DNA of 64,000 nt, from contig NZ_KB913018.1 of the NCBI RefSeq assembly GCF_000383975.1, positions 62,001-126,000 on the forward strand, written 5' to 3'. Below, in pieces: positions 35,475 to 46,300 of the stretch (position 1 is its first letter; each line of letters opens with the position of its first letter). A model generated the notes under the pieces. The model saw only the letters and a program-made list of their open reading frames with translations, was not told where the DNA came from and ran no database searches. The DNA comes from Natronorubrum tibetense GA33. Its GTDB lineage: Archaea; Halobacteriota; Halobacteria; Halobacteriales; Natrialbaceae. Made by a program: the position numbers and the translations under genes.

Positions 35475-36755
35475 ATGCGACTTGATAGACGGTCAGTACT
35501 CAAAGGAATCGGCGCCGCCGGGGCAACGCTCCTCGTATCCGGGGTCGCGTCGGCAAGCGACGGACAAGCACGCTATATTGCCCAGACGAACAACCGTGGC
35601 GCGGACGTGGAGTCCGCCGGATTCGAGGTTCTGAACGAACTTGCCGATGGTGAACTCTTGTTGGTAAAAGGACCCGAAGACGCTGTCGACAACCTCAAAG
35701 ACACCAACGGGGTCACCGCTGCTGTACGAGATCTCGAACTCGAACTCGAACCGGTACTCGAGGACGACCACGACGAAATTCCAGACGACCCCGACGACGT
35801 CTATGACGAACTACTGTGGGACAAACAGATACAGGACGTACGCGAAGCGCAGGCACACGCAACGGGCGAGGGGACGACGGTCGCGATCATCGATACCGGT
35901 GTCGACGAGAACCATCCTGACCTCAAAAATCTCGATGACGAGGCCAGCGCCGCGATCATCGATGGCGACATTGCATCTCACAAGGGGGACCCCGACGGGC
36001 ACGGCACCCATGTCGCGGGGACGGTCGCCGCAACGGGTGATGAAGTAATGACGGGGACGGCGCCCGACGCAACGATTGTCTCCGTCGACGTGCTGGGCTA
36101 CGGTACCGGCTCGTTCGGCGACATCATGGTCGGGATGGAGCACGCCGCCGACGTCGACGCGGACGCTGCGAACATCAGTCTCGGCTTCATGATAGCACCT
36201 CAGGAGTTCGCCGAATCCGAGGACAACGTCGGAATGTACCGGCGGATATTCGAGCCGGTCGCGAACTACGGGCAGCGCAAGGGTACACTGTACGTCGGGT
36301 CGGCTGGTAACGACGAGACGGACCTCCAGGGCGGCTGGCTCCGCCTCTGGAATGGGCTATCGGGCGTCATCGGCGTCAGTGCCACCGGACCGAACGACAA
36401 ACTCTCATTCTACTCGAACTGGGGGCGGAACGACGTCGATGTAGGCGCCCCGGGCGGTGGCTACGAAACCGAGCAAAAGTCACTTGACCCGGAGGCGGAT
36501 GTTGAGTGGCCGCACCCGCTTAACCTCGTGTTCTCGACCTATCCCGGCGGGTACAACTGGTTAGCGGGGACGTCGATGGCGGCACCACAAGTCACCGGCC
36601 TCGCCGCCCTCGTTCGCGAACTCGACTCCGGAGCGAACCCACAACAGGTTCTACAGGCTGTTCGGCAGGGCGCGGAGGTCGCAGACAACCACGGTGACTC
36701 CGATCTCGGGGCAGGACGGGTGAACGCCCTGAAGACGATCGACCGCTTCGACTGA
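35475..36755 (+). CDS. Tat-exported subtilisin-like serine protease (S8), copy 1
   Basis: A 426-residue exported protease. The N-terminus MRLDRRSVLKGIGAAGATLL is a twin-arginine signal, and residues about 30-95 form an inhibitor-type propeptide (YIAQTNNRGADVESAGFEVL). The catalytic triad is visible: Asp in AIIDTGVDENHPDL (about 140), His in GHGTHVAGTVAATG (about 177) and Ser in AGTSMAAPQVTGLAALV (about 366); the oxyanion Asn is in YVGSAGNDE. It lacks the C-terminal extension found in classical halolysins. A near-identical copy lies at 61297-62580 with the same upstream sequence. It could process surface proteins encoded nearby or scavenge peptides; this is inference. Confidence 0.93.
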   Translation: MRLDRRSVLKGIGAAGATLLVSGVASASDGQARYIAQTNNRGADVESAGFEVLNELADGELLLVKGPEDAVDNLKDTNGVTAAVRDLELELEPVLEDDHDEIPDDPDDVYDELLWDKQIQDVREAQAHATGEGTTVAIIDTGVDENHPDLKNLDDEASAAIIDGDIASHKGDPDGHGTHVAGTVAATGDEVMTGTAPDATIVSVDVLGYGTGSFGDIMVGMEHAADVDADAANISLGFMIAPQEFAESEDNVGMYRRIFEPVANYGQRKGTLYVGSAGNDETDLQGGWLRLWNGLSGVIGVSATGPNDKLSFYSNWGRNDVDVGAPGGGYETEQKSLDPEADVEWPHPLNLVFSTYPGGYNWLAGTSMAAPQVTGLAALVRELDSGANPQQVLQAVRQGAEVADNHGDSDLGAGRVNALKTIDRFD

Positions 36756-37044
36756 CCGCTGGTGACGCGGCCAGTCGCCAGCGGGAGCGCCCGTTCCCCC
36801 TTTTGATCAGCAACCACCCAGCACGCGCGTCGACCCTATCTAACAAAAAATTATCAGTCAACGTAGCAGATAGAAATGATCGAGTCGTATCCTTGCTCGC
36901 CCAACCAGACAATGGGCCATCAGATCTAAGTGTAATTGAAAGGATTTCAGAACGTTCAATGTGCGTACACGGGGAGTACGAGACGAGATGGGCGGGTGGC
37001 GAACCGCGATTGAATACAATCCACGGCCGGTTTGGAAGGGATCG

Positions 37045-40000
37045 ATGACAGGTTTTAGAATGAACCGTCGCGAGATGCTCAAAGCGACCGGCGCGGGAAC
37101 GGTATTGGCTTCAAGCGGTCTCACGGCGGGAACGGCAGTCGGAGCAACCGGAGACGTCTCGTCTGAGGTAGATATCACGTTCGTGGAGGCCGATCCAGAT
37201 GCGGGATTCAATTATCCGTATTATTTTTACGCGCCCCCGATCGACGACGACTACGAGCGACCGATTCTGGTCGAACCAAACAACACCGGAGGAACCTCGG
37301 ACGACCTTGAAGATCACCGAGACGCGGCCGAAGCACTGATCGAGTGGCGGTCGGCCGAACTCAGCGATCCGCTCGGCGTTCCGATGCTCGTACCGGTGTT
37401 TCCTCGACCGTATTCGGAGCCAGTCGACTGGAGGCACTACGTCCATGCGCTCGACGTCGAGACTATGCAGATCGAATCCGGCGATCTCCACCGAGTCGAT
37501 CTCCAATTAATCAGTATGATCGAGGATGCAAAGGCGAAACTCGCGGACCACTCGGTCCCGGTCGCCGACGATATCCTTATGGACGGGTTCTCAGCGTCCG
37601 GGAATTTCGTCAACCGATTCACGGTGCTCCACCCCGAATTGGTCCGATCCGTCACCGCTGGCGGGATCAACGGAACGGCGATCCTCCCGCTGTCCGACGC
37701 AAACGACCACACGCTGAACTACCAGATCGGCGTTGCCGATCTCGCGTCACTCGTCGGCGAGAACTTCGACGAGGAGGCTTGGACCGAGACAGCCCAGCTG
37801 GTCTACATGGGCGGAGACGACGAGAACGATACGATTCCGTATGATGACGCTTGGAACCAGACCCAACGGGAGGTCGCTCTCAACGTTTACGGCGAGCACA
37901 TGCAAGAAGACCGGATGTCCTACTGTAAATCCGTGTACGACGAGGCCGGTGCGACCGGTCGAGTAACGACGTATCCGAACGTCGGTCACAGACCGATCGA
38001 CGCCGAAATCGTCGACTTTCACCGCAAGCGCGTTGTTCCGCACTACATCGAGTTCGCGGCGCCGCCGTCCATCGGCGCAACGGCCGTCCAGGTGCGCGCG
38101 CTGACGACCGAATCGTCGACCTATGACGTTCGTGCCTTCGATGCGAACGGGAGTGACATTACGGCCGATCCCGCAGAACTCGATCCCGACGGGGAACTGG
38201 CGACGACGCTCGAGCTGACCGAGTCCCTGGCCGCAGGCGACACGATTGAACTCGCGCTTCTCGAAGACGGACAGACCGACTTAGAGCAGGCGCTGGCCAG
38301 CGAGACGGCCGCCGCGGCGGGCCGCGTCGAACTCGTCGAGACGCCGGCCGCCGGCGAATCGGAGGTGATCGTCGAATACGAACTTTCGTCGTCGTACGAC
38401 CCAGCGGAAACGCCGCGACTCCGACTCGACACCGAGCAGGGCGGCGCAGCCGTGGGTCCCGAGTTGGCTCCGGGTGACGCCGGTACCGAAACGGTCGAGC
38501 TGTCGACGGATGCAAACGGCATTCCGTTCGAACAGACCAGGGAAGTCGTAGCAAAAATCGTCGATGACGATCCCTACGGCATCGATCCAGTTGCCATCGA
38601 TACGGAGACGGTCGGGATGCCGGACGAGCCTGTAGTAACGGTCGAGACGACCGCCGACCCTGCTATACGTGAGGGTGAAGACGTTGCTGTCGACGCTCGA
38701 GTCCGAACGCTGGGCGGCGATTCGGACGACTTAGAGGAGGCTACCGTCTCCTTTGCGATCGATGGTGAGGGCGTGAGCGAGGAGTCGGTCTCGCTCGAGG
38801 TCGGCGAATCCCGGACGGCATCGACGGACCTCGAGACCGATTCAGACACGGACGTTGACGAACTCGCTGTCACGGCCAGCGTCGAAGGCGAATCCGATGC
38901 GACGACCGTGATCATCGCGGAGGAGCCGGCGCAGGGCGACGGAACGGGTGAGCAGCCGTATCGGATCGAGACCAGTCGAGAGCTAGCATACGTCCACTTC
39001 GAGCTGGATGACGACTACGAACTCGGCGCCGACATCGACCTCTCGGGCTACACCAATTTCTTCTCGCTCGGTCGTTCCGAGAAACCCTTCTCGGGCGTGC
39101 TCGATGGAACCGGCCACGAGATCAGTGGGTTGGCAATCGACTCGGCAGCCGACAACGTCGGACTGTTCAGTGACTTAGACGATGGTGAGGTCCGAAATCT
39201 CCGCCTACTCGACGTAACTATCACCGGCGGCGATTCCGTCGGTGGCGTCGTTGGGTCCGCCCACGGGTTGGGTACGTTCTCGAAGATCCACGTGTCCGGG
39301 AAAATTAATGGTGAGTTGAACGTCGGCGGACTCATCGGACGGACGACGACCGGTGACAACGATTCCAGCGAGGTCGAGATCGACCGTACCGCCGTCGATG
39401 CAACGGTCGTTGGTTCGAACACGGTTGGAGGGCTTCTCGGTCAGAGTTCTGGCGATTCAATCACAAGCTCCTACTCGCTCGGTCATCTCGAGAGTTCGTC
39501 CGATGTCGGTGGATTGATCGGTGCCGTCTATTTCGACCCGGCGCTCACTGCGTCGTATTCGGCGGCCGTCTTCGACAGTTCAGGTGGCGGCGGACTCATT
39601 GCAGGTGGGGATGAGGCTACGGTCGTCGACTCGTACTGGGATACGGAGACGACCGGACAGAGTACGTCGTTCGGCGACGGTGATGGCCTGTCAACCGCCG
39701 AACTGACCGGCGAGACCGCGGCAAGCGAACTGGACGGATTCGATTTCGACGCGGTCTGGACCGTGACCGACGAGTATCCGATGCTCAGTTGGGAGAGTCG
39801 CCTCGAGATCACCGCGGTCGAGGCCCCCGAGTCGCTCGAACCCGACGATCCGTTCGGCGTCTCCGTTACTGTCTCGAACGACTCTGACAGCGAACTTGAC
39901 GACGACGTTGCACTCACGTTCGACGGGGGGCCGATCGACTCGATTCCGGTTACCCTCGACCCTGGCTCGTCGGAGACGGTCGAATTCGACGTCGAAACGG

Positions 40001-41925
40001 ATGATCTCGAGTTCGGCGAGTACGACTACCTCCTCGAGTTGGACCAACACAGCGTGTCGAGAACGGTCAACCTCCTCTCCGACGAAGCGATTTTCGACAT
40101 CACCGACGTCGACTTCCCGGATACGACCGTCGAGGGCACGGACGCTACGCTCGCCATCGAAGTGACCAATTTCGGGCCAGAAGACGAGCAATCGATCACG
40201 GCAACGATCGAAACCACCGATGGCGAGGAACTGTTAGCCGAACAGATCACCGATGTCTCACTGGCTCAGGAGGAAGTCTACGAGGACACGATCGAACTCG
40301 ACACAGCGTCACTTTCGACCAGTGACTTCGAGTTGCTCGTTGAGACGGACGATACGGACACCAAGCTCTCCTTCAGTATCGTCGAGGGCTCCTATGCCGA
40401 ATTTAGCGAGGTCCCGACCGAAGGGGATCAGGCAGTCACTGTGAACTACTCCGCATCGCCTGATATCCAAGACGAAGACTTGCGGCTTCGAGTCGGCGAC
40501 GAACAGGATACGGAGATCACCGAGAGTCCTGCGACTGTGTCCCCCGGTGACGAAGAAGAGGAGGTCCCGTTACAACTCACGCGATATCTGGAGGCTGGGG
40601 AGTCTATTACTGTAGTCTTGCAACCTAGTGGAGGATACGATCCAGCCGCGTCGTTGGCCGCCGAAACGGTCGCCGTCGAACAGCCTGATGGCATCGTGCT
40701 TTCGGACATTTCGGCCCCATCGGAACTGATAATCGGCGATCCGTTCGAACCGATCGTCGAGGTCACGAACTACGGCGAGTCCGCAGTCGACGAGACTCTC
40801 GCGTTCGCGTTCGGCGATACCGAGGACGAGGAGTCGATCTCACTCGAGTCAGACGCGTCTACGACGGTCGAATTCACCGCTGAGACCGATGGCCTTGATC
40901 CGGGCACCCATGAGTACCTCCTCTACGTGGCCGATCAGACTGGCTCCGAGACGGTCGATCTGCTCCAGACCGATGAACCGGCGTTCGAAGTCACGGACTC
41001 CTTCGTGCCGACCCAAATCCCCGAAGGTGTGGAGGCGCATTTCTACGCCGAAGTGACTAATTTCGGGGCGGCAGACGAGCAAGACATTACCGCGACCATC
41101 ACGGCCGACGGTGAGGAGGTCCTCTCCGAGATGCTCGGCGAAGTCTCGCTTGAGACGAACGAAGCGTGGGATGACCACCACGAGCTCGATACCGCGTCAC
41201 TAGAGCACAGCGAGTACCTCATGACCGTCGAAACAGCGGATGCCACTGTCGAGTCTGCGTTCACGGTCGCCGAGGTGTCGATCGAACTCGCCGCCCAGCC
41301 CGAAGCCGGTGACACCGAGGTCGTCGTCGACTGTATCGTCTCACCGGAAATCGAAACTGAGTTCCACGTCCGCGTGAACGACGACTCCGGAACGGATCTG
41401 GCCGACAAATCAGTCGTTCTCGAACCGGGCGACGACAAAACGGGACTTACGATCCCGCTCGTTCGCGAACTCGAAGCGGACGAAGCAGTGACGAGTATCC
41501 TGTTGCCGCCGGACAGCTACGATCCCGACCGGGAGTTCCCCAGTGATACCCAAACGGTCGAATCGTCCGGTGGCGGTGGTGGTATCTCACTCCCAGCATC
41601 GTCGGAGGACGACGATCCTGAATCCGGTGACGAGCCAGATGACGAGGAAGACTCGGACGACCAGGACAGATCTGACGACCAAGACGAACCCGACGACGAG
41701 GAAAAGAGCGACGATCAGGACAGACCTGACGATCAAGACGAATCAGACGATGATGGAGAGGGCGACGAGACCACCGACGATGATTCGCCCGACCCCGATG
41801 CCGCTGACGATCAAGGGACCGGCGACGGCATGCCCGGCTTTGGGATCACCAGCACGCTCGGAACCATCGGCGGACTCGGTTATCTCATCAAACGTCGCCT
41901 CGAGGACGCCGACGAATCTGAGTAA
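37045..41925 (+). CDS. PGF-anchored surface protein with N-terminal alpha/beta-hydrolase domain
   Basis: About 1626 residues. A twin-arginine signal (MNRREMLKATGAGTVLASSG) starts at ATG 37045 or 37060. Residues about 38-365 look like an alpha/beta hydrolase with nucleophile elbow DGFSASGNFVNRF (Ser about 182), acid in MGGDDENDTIPYDD and His in TYPNVGHRPIDAE. Ig-like and CARDB-like beta domains follow. Residues about 725-865 contain Gly-rich strands (VGGVVGSAHGLG, VGGLIGRTTTGDND, VGGLLGQSSGD), a GLUG-type repeat typical of cell-surface adhesins. A Ser/Gly hinge, an acidic stalk of DDQDE-type repeats and GMPGFGITSTLGTIGGLGYL form the PGF anchor. It is therefore a surface-tethered esterase- or depolymerase-like enzyme; the substrate is unknown. 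Confidence 0.82.
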   Translation: MTGFRMNRREMLKATGAGTVLASSGLTAGTAVGATGDVSSEVDITFVEADPDAGFNYPYYFYAPPIDDDYERPILVEPNNTGGTSDDLEDHRDAAEALIEWRSAELSDPLGVPMLVPVFPRPYSEPVDWRHYVHALDVETMQIESGDLHRVDLQLISMIEDAKAKLADHSVPVADDILMDGFSASGNFVNRFTVLHPELVRSVTAGGINGTAILPLSDANDHTLNYQIGVADLASLVGENFDEEAWTETAQLVYMGGDDENDTIPYDDAWNQTQREVALNVYGEHMQEDRMSYCKSVYDEAGATGRVTTYPNVGHRPIDAEIVDFHRKRVVPHYIEFAAPPSIGATAVQVRALTTESSTYDVRAFDANGSDITADPAELDPDGELATTLELTESLAAGDTIELALLEDGQTDLEQALASETAAAAGRVELVETPAAGESEVIVEYELSSSYDPAETPRLRLDTEQGGAAVGPELAPGDAGTETVELSTDANGIPFEQTREVVAKIVDDDPYGIDPVAIDTETVGMPDEPVVTVETTADPAIREGEDVAVDARVRTLGGDSDDLEEATVSFAIDGEGVSEESVSLEVGESRTASTDLETDSDTDVDELAVTASVEGESDATTVIIAEEPAQGDGTGEQPYRIETSRELAYVHFELDDDYELGADIDLSGYTNFFSLGRSEKPFSGVLDGTGHEISGLAIDSAADNVGLFSDLDDGEVRNLRLLDVTITGGDSVGGVVGSAHGLGTFSKIHVSGKINGELNVGGLIGRTTTGDNDSSEVEIDRTAVDATVVGSNTVGGLLGQSSGDSITSSYSLGHLESSSDVGGLIGAVYFDPALTASYSAAVFDSSGGGGLIAGGDEATVVDSYWDTETTGQSTSFGDGDGLSTAELTGETAASELDGFDFDAVWTVTDEYPMLSWESRLEITAVEAPESLEPDDPFGVSVTVSNDSDSELDDDVALTFDGGPIDSIPVTLDPGSSETVEFDVETDDLEFGEYDYLLELDQHSVSRTVNLLSDEAIFDITDVDFPDTTVEGTDATLAIEVTNFGPEDEQSITATIETTDGEELLAEQITDVSLAQEEVYEDTIELDTASLSTSDFELLVETDDTDTKLSFSIVEGSYAEFSEVPTEGDQAVTVNYSASPDIQDEDLRLRVGDEQDTEITESPATVSPGDEEEEVPLQLTRYLEAGESITVVLQPSGGYDPAASLAAETVAVEQPDGIVLSDISAPSELIIGDPFEPIVEVTNYGESAVDETLAFAFGDTEDEESISLESDASTTVEFTAETDGLDPGTHEYLLYVADQTGSETVDLLQTDEPAFEVTDSFVPTQIPEGVEAHFYAEVTNFGAADEQDITATITADGEEVLSEMLGEVSLETNEAWDDHHELDTASLEHSEYLMTVETADATVESAFTVAEVSIELAAQPEAGDTEVVVDCIVSPEIETEFHVRVNDDSGTDLADKSVVLEPGDDKTGLTIPLVRELEADEAVTSILLPPDSYDPDREFPSDTQTVESSGGGGGISLPASSEDDDPESGDEPDDEEDSDDQDRSDDQDEPDDEEKSDDQDRPDDQDESDDDGEGDETTDDDSPDPDAADDQGTGDGMPGFGITSTLGTIGGLGYLIKRRLEDADESE

Positions 41926-42203
41926 CGATTGAGGTCGTCGATCTGGATTCTTGCCTCGGGAATGGAACCGTCGTCGAGAACCGCACGCGTGTCGCCGAAC
42001 GTGGATGTCTCGTTCTTGACGACACACCGGGAGTGACGAACAAAGAACTCGGGACCGATTATGTCGACCGATACCACCCCCGTGGAACGTCCGCGATACC
42101 AGCCCATTGGGATCGGCATCCTTGAGAGCGCACCGTTGAAACCGGCAGCCAATGACTCGCCACGTGACAGAAGCGCCTGTGACAGCACCGCGACCCCGAT
42201 CAC
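41880..42203 (-). CDS. Unrecognised open frame, possible gene fragment
   Basis: About 107 codons from a GTG, with haloarchaeal-like codon use (GC-rich third positions) and a protein-like centre (NGALSRMPIPMGWYRGRSTG, VVSVDIIGPEFFVRH). The C-terminal tail is polar. It overlaps the end of the surface-protein gene by 46 bases, and no family is recognised. The frame looks truncated at its N-terminus, so it may be the 3' part of a lost gene. The rest of the 430-base gap between the flanking genes shows nothing further. Confidence 0.35.
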   Translation of the reverse strand: MIGVAVLSQALLSRGESLAAGFNGALSRMPIPMGWYRGRSTGVVSVDIIGPEFFVRHSRCVVKNETSTFGDTRAVLDDGSIPEARIQIDDLNRYSDSSASSRRRLMR

Positions 42204-42353
42204 GGGGAGCTACCCGAAGCAGGTGCTGCTCGGAGAGGTGGGGTCGGAATCCACTGCCGATCGATAGCCCGTATTTCGGTGCAGGGAGGCCGCGCCATTT
42301 GCGGCGCAGCGGCCGTCACTCGACTGCTAGACACCGACAACTCGTCCCACGAG

Positions 42354-43148
42354 TCAGGGTTTGTCCGACTTGTGCATCCAGTCGAGGGCGGCTTGCAGTC
42401 CCTCCTCATCTCGAATCTCCCGGAATCGCTCCGCGGCTGTGGACTCCATGGTAAGGGCACCGACATACTCGTCGATGCGGCCGTACCGCCGGAATCCCTG
42501 GGTTTCCTGCACGCCGTTGAGTAGGTCCTTCGCGATGGCCACGGCCGTACTCGGGGTCTTCTTGATCATGTCGACTTCCGCGTCGACAGTCTCGTCCAGT
42601 TCGCCTTCGGGGACGACCCGATTGACCAGGCCCATCTCATCTGCGGTAGCTGCGTCAACAGTCTTCCCCGAGTAGAGCAGCTCCCGGGCGTCCTTCAGCG
42701 AGTCCGTCACGAACGGTAGGACGAACTTCGGCGGTGGTTCGCCGAAGTGCATATCGGGATAGCCGAACTCGGACCGCTCCGTCGCGAAAGTGAGATCACA
42801 GCAGATCGCGAGGTTGCATCCGCCGGCGACCGCGGGGCCGTCGACCGCTGCGATGACCGGAAGCCGCGCCGAAAAGATCGTCTCGAGGTGGGTCCGTTGA
42901 TCAAGGATGTGTTCGTCGGTCGATCGCTCGACTTCAGCTTCACTGATGTCGTAGCCCGAAGAGAAGGCGCGGCCGTTCCCGCGCAGGACGACGACCCGGA
43001 CGTCCTCGGTGGCCGCGGCGCGGTCGATCGCGGCCTCGAGTTCGCGCAGTAACTGCGGGTTCAACGCGTTGAGCGTGTCCGGACGATCCAGTGCGATTCG
43101 AGCCACGCCGTCGTCCACGGCGTACTCGAGATTGTTATACGTCCCCAT
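42354..43148 (-). CDS. Enoyl-CoA hydratase/isomerase family protein
   Basis: A 264-residue crotonase-fold enzyme. The oxyanion-hole segments are VVVLRGNGRAFSSGYDIS and AAVDGPAVAGGCNLAICCDL, and an acidic catalytic position is in FGYPDMHFGEPPPKF. The C-terminal helix (TMESTAAERFREIRDEEGLQ) matches haloarchaeal homologues. The ATG at 43148 opens directly onto the domain (MGTYNNLEYAVDDGVARIAL); the frame is open 21 codons further upstream. The likely reaction is hydration of 2-enoyl-CoA in fatty-acid or branched acyl-CoA breakdown. It is 12 kb from pcs, so cooperation is possible but not shown by context. Confidence 0.88.
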   Translation of the reverse strand: MGTYNNLEYAVDDGVARIALDRPDTLNALNPQLLRELEAAIDRAAATEDVRVVVLRGNGRAFSSGYDISEAEVERSTDEHILDQRTHLETIFSARLPVIAAVDGPAVAGGCNLAICCDLTFATERSEFGYPDMHFGEPPPKFVLPFVTDSLKDARELLYSGKTVDAATADEMGLVNRVVPEGELDETVDAEVDMIKKTPSTAVAIAKDLLNGVQETQGFRRYGRIDEYVGALTMESTAAERFREIRDEEGLQAALDWMHKSDKP

Positions 43149-43311
43149 AGAACACACATTTCGAGCCACCCGTATATATCGTCGGGCGCGCCGCAGCGGC
43201 GGAACGACCATCCAGTCACCGCCGAGCCGATTTCGATGCGATAGGTGAACATTCCGCGTGTAGAGCGAATAAGGAGCGGTGCCCAGTTCGAGATCGAACC
43301 TGAATTCCGGG

Positions 43312-46300
43312 TTACGACCGAAGCGATCGGGTCCGGAATAGCGCGATAGAGAGGAGTGCGACGAGAGCGATCACGAGCCCGAATCCGGGGATGCTGTCGT
43401 CGGATTCGCCGGTAGACTCGTCGTCGCCGGCGTCGCCATCGTCCATCTCACCGTCCGTGCTGTCAGTATCGTCAGCGTCGTCCGCGTCGTCCGTTTCGCC
43501 GGTGTCGTCGTCATCTGCGTCGTCAGCGTCTTTCTTGCTGTCGGTGTCGCCATTATCCGAGTCATCCTCGTCGGCGTCACCGTTGTCATCTGCATCTCCC
43601 TCATCCTCGTCCGTGCCATCATCAGGATCCGGCGACGGTGATGGGAACGGGCCTGGAGACGGTGACGAGTCGGCGTCGTCCTCGAGGGTGAAACTCGTCG
43701 TGGCAGTCGCATCGTTTCCAGCCTCGTCGGCGACCGAAATCGTCACGGAGAAACTCTCGCCGGGGTCGGCATCGAACGAGTGTTCAGCGCCCGACGAGGT
43801 GATACTCGTTCCATCGTCGTTGGTAACATCCGTACCATCGACCGAGATCGCCACCGAACCCAGGTCGATTCCGGAGAGATCGTCGTCGTACGTGAAGCGG
43901 ACGGTGTCACCGTCGGGCGACTCGGCGACCTGAATCTCCGGTGGCTTCTCGTCGATAACCAGGGCACCGTACGTCGAAAAGCCTGTGACGTCGGCGGTCA
44001 CGAACGGATCGCTGCCGATCGTCGTCACGGTCGAGTCGACGGCGTTCCACTCCCCGGCGGGTTCGTCGTAGTGGTGGAGAACCACGTCGTCGGCACCGAC
44101 GCCGGAGGCGAGTTCGTCCTCGTCGATTGCCATCGAGATCGTCGCTCCCTCGATCGTTCCCTGCTCGAGATGATGGTCAATGAAGCTGTCCAGCTCCGCG
44201 GTGAGGAAGCCGACCCCGACTTGGCCACCGTCGAGGTTCGCGTTGACGGAGTTTTCCGAGAGCGCGAGGAACAGCTCCTGGGTTTTGATCGCCTGCTCAG
44301 CGTCGTCGGCGACGTCGAACGCGACCGACGTTCCCGTCTCGTCGAGCACGATTTCGCCGTCTCCGAGCGTGAAGCCGGTGTTGACGACGACCGACGCCGT
44401 GTCCTCGCCCTCGTTTCCGGCGAGATCGGTTCCGGCGGCGGTGACGGTGTAGTTACCCGTTTCGTCGAACTCGAGCGTTCCGGTGAACCGGGTGTCGTTG
44501 TCCGCGGCGGTTTCCATCGTCACGTCGGCGGGTTCGGTCGAGCCATCGTCCGAATCGACGAAATCCGCCGAGACGTCGGGCACGTCGGCCAGCGGCGCGT
44601 CGCTTTCGACGACCACCGTGGCGTCCTCGTTGTCGACGTCCTCGATCGTCACCGACATCGACGGCTCCTCGCGGTCGATCACGAGCGTTTCCGCCGCGTC
44701 GTCGGCCCCTCCGTTATCGCGTTCGTCCACCGCGACGACCGAGAGTGCGTACCGCCCGTCGTCGACGAGGTCCGCGATGGGAACGTCCGCGCTCCACGTC
44801 GTTCCGCCCGCGTGACTCGCCTCGGTGGAGACGCTGTAGGTCGTCTCGAGCGAGGTGACGAGCACCGTCACTTCGTCGATCTCGAGGTTCGAATCGACGT
44901 CGACCTCGACGGTGGCGTCCTCGCTCGCGTAGACGAAATCGCCGCCGGTTCGGGGGTCGACGACCGTCGAGTGCCCCTGGACGTCGACGATTTCGGGCTC
45001 GACAACGGGCTCTTCGACCGCGATCACGCCGGCGGTGCGGTCGCCTAACTCGAGGTCGTAGGTTCCCGATTCGTCGAACTCGGCGGTGATGTTGATCGCC
45101 CCCAGGTGGTAGAAGCCGGGCGAGAGTTCGACGTCCCCCGCGACGCCGAGTTCGATCGTCTCGCCGCCGTCGGTCGGCGTCGCGTTCAGCGCGATATCCT
45201 CCGGCCCGTCGATGGTTCCGCCCTGGTAGATGCTGCCGATGACGTGGAACTCCTCGCCCTCGACGATCTCGCTCTCGGATGCGGAGGCGGCGACGACCTG
45301 GATGTCTGATTCGGCCGCTTCGACCTCGATGAATCCGGCAGGCCGATCGCCGAGTTCGAGGGTGTAGTTGCCCGGTTCGTCGATCGCCGCGGTGATGTTG
45401 ACCGCGCCCAGGTGGTAAAAGCCCGGCGCGAGCTCGATGTCCTCCGCGACGCCGAGTTCGATGGGGTCGCCGTTTCCGTCCTCGGGCGTCGCGTTCAACG
45501 CAACGTCTTCGGGACCCTCGATGGTCCCGCCCTGGTAGAGGCTGCCGATGACGTGGAACTCTTCGCCCTCGACGATCTCGCTCTCGGAGGCGGAGGCGGC
45601 GATGACCTGGATGTCCGATTCGGCCGCTTCGACCTCGATGGATCCGGCAGGTCGATCACCAAGTTCGAGGGCGTAGGTTCCCGGTGCATCGATCGCCGCG
45701 GTGATGTTGATCGCGCCCAGGTGGTAGAAGCCCGGCGAGAGTTCGATGTTCTCTGCAACGCCGAGCTCGATGGGGTCGCCGTTTCCGTCCTCGGGCGTCG
45801 CGTTCAACGTAACGTCTTCGGGTCCATCGATATTTCCACCCTGGTAGAGGCTGCCGATGACGTGAAACTCCTCGCCCTCGACGACCTCGTGCTCGGAGGC
45901 GGAGGCGGCGATGACCTGGATGTCCGACTCGGCCGCTTCGACTTCGATGGATCCGGCAGGTCGGTCACCAAGTTCGAGGGTGTAGTTGCCCGGTTCGTCG
46001 ATCGCCGCGGTGATGTTGACCGCGCCCAGGTGGTAGAAGCCCGGCGCAAGCTCGATGTCCTCCGCGACGCCGAGTTCGATGGGGTCGCCGTTTCCGTCCT
46101 CGGGCGTCGCGTTCAACGCGACGTCTTCGGGACCCTCGATGGTCCCGCCCTGGTAGAGGCTGCCGACGACGTGGAACTCCTCGCCCTCGACGATCTCGCT
46201 CTCGGAGGCGGAGGCGGCGATGACGTCGATGTCGGAAGTGGCTTCCAGTACTTCGAGCTCTCCAGCGTCCTGGCCGCCGAGCGTGAGGTCGTACCTGCCA

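Noticed and set aside
36961-37044. Upstream extension of the hydrolase surface gene
   Set aside because: The twin-arginine signal starts at 37045 or 37060; the extra residues would place it internally.
43780-45048. A 422-codon plus-strand open frame opposite the C-terminal part of the giant surface gene
   Set aside because: Same antisense effect; no domain, signal or start context of its own.
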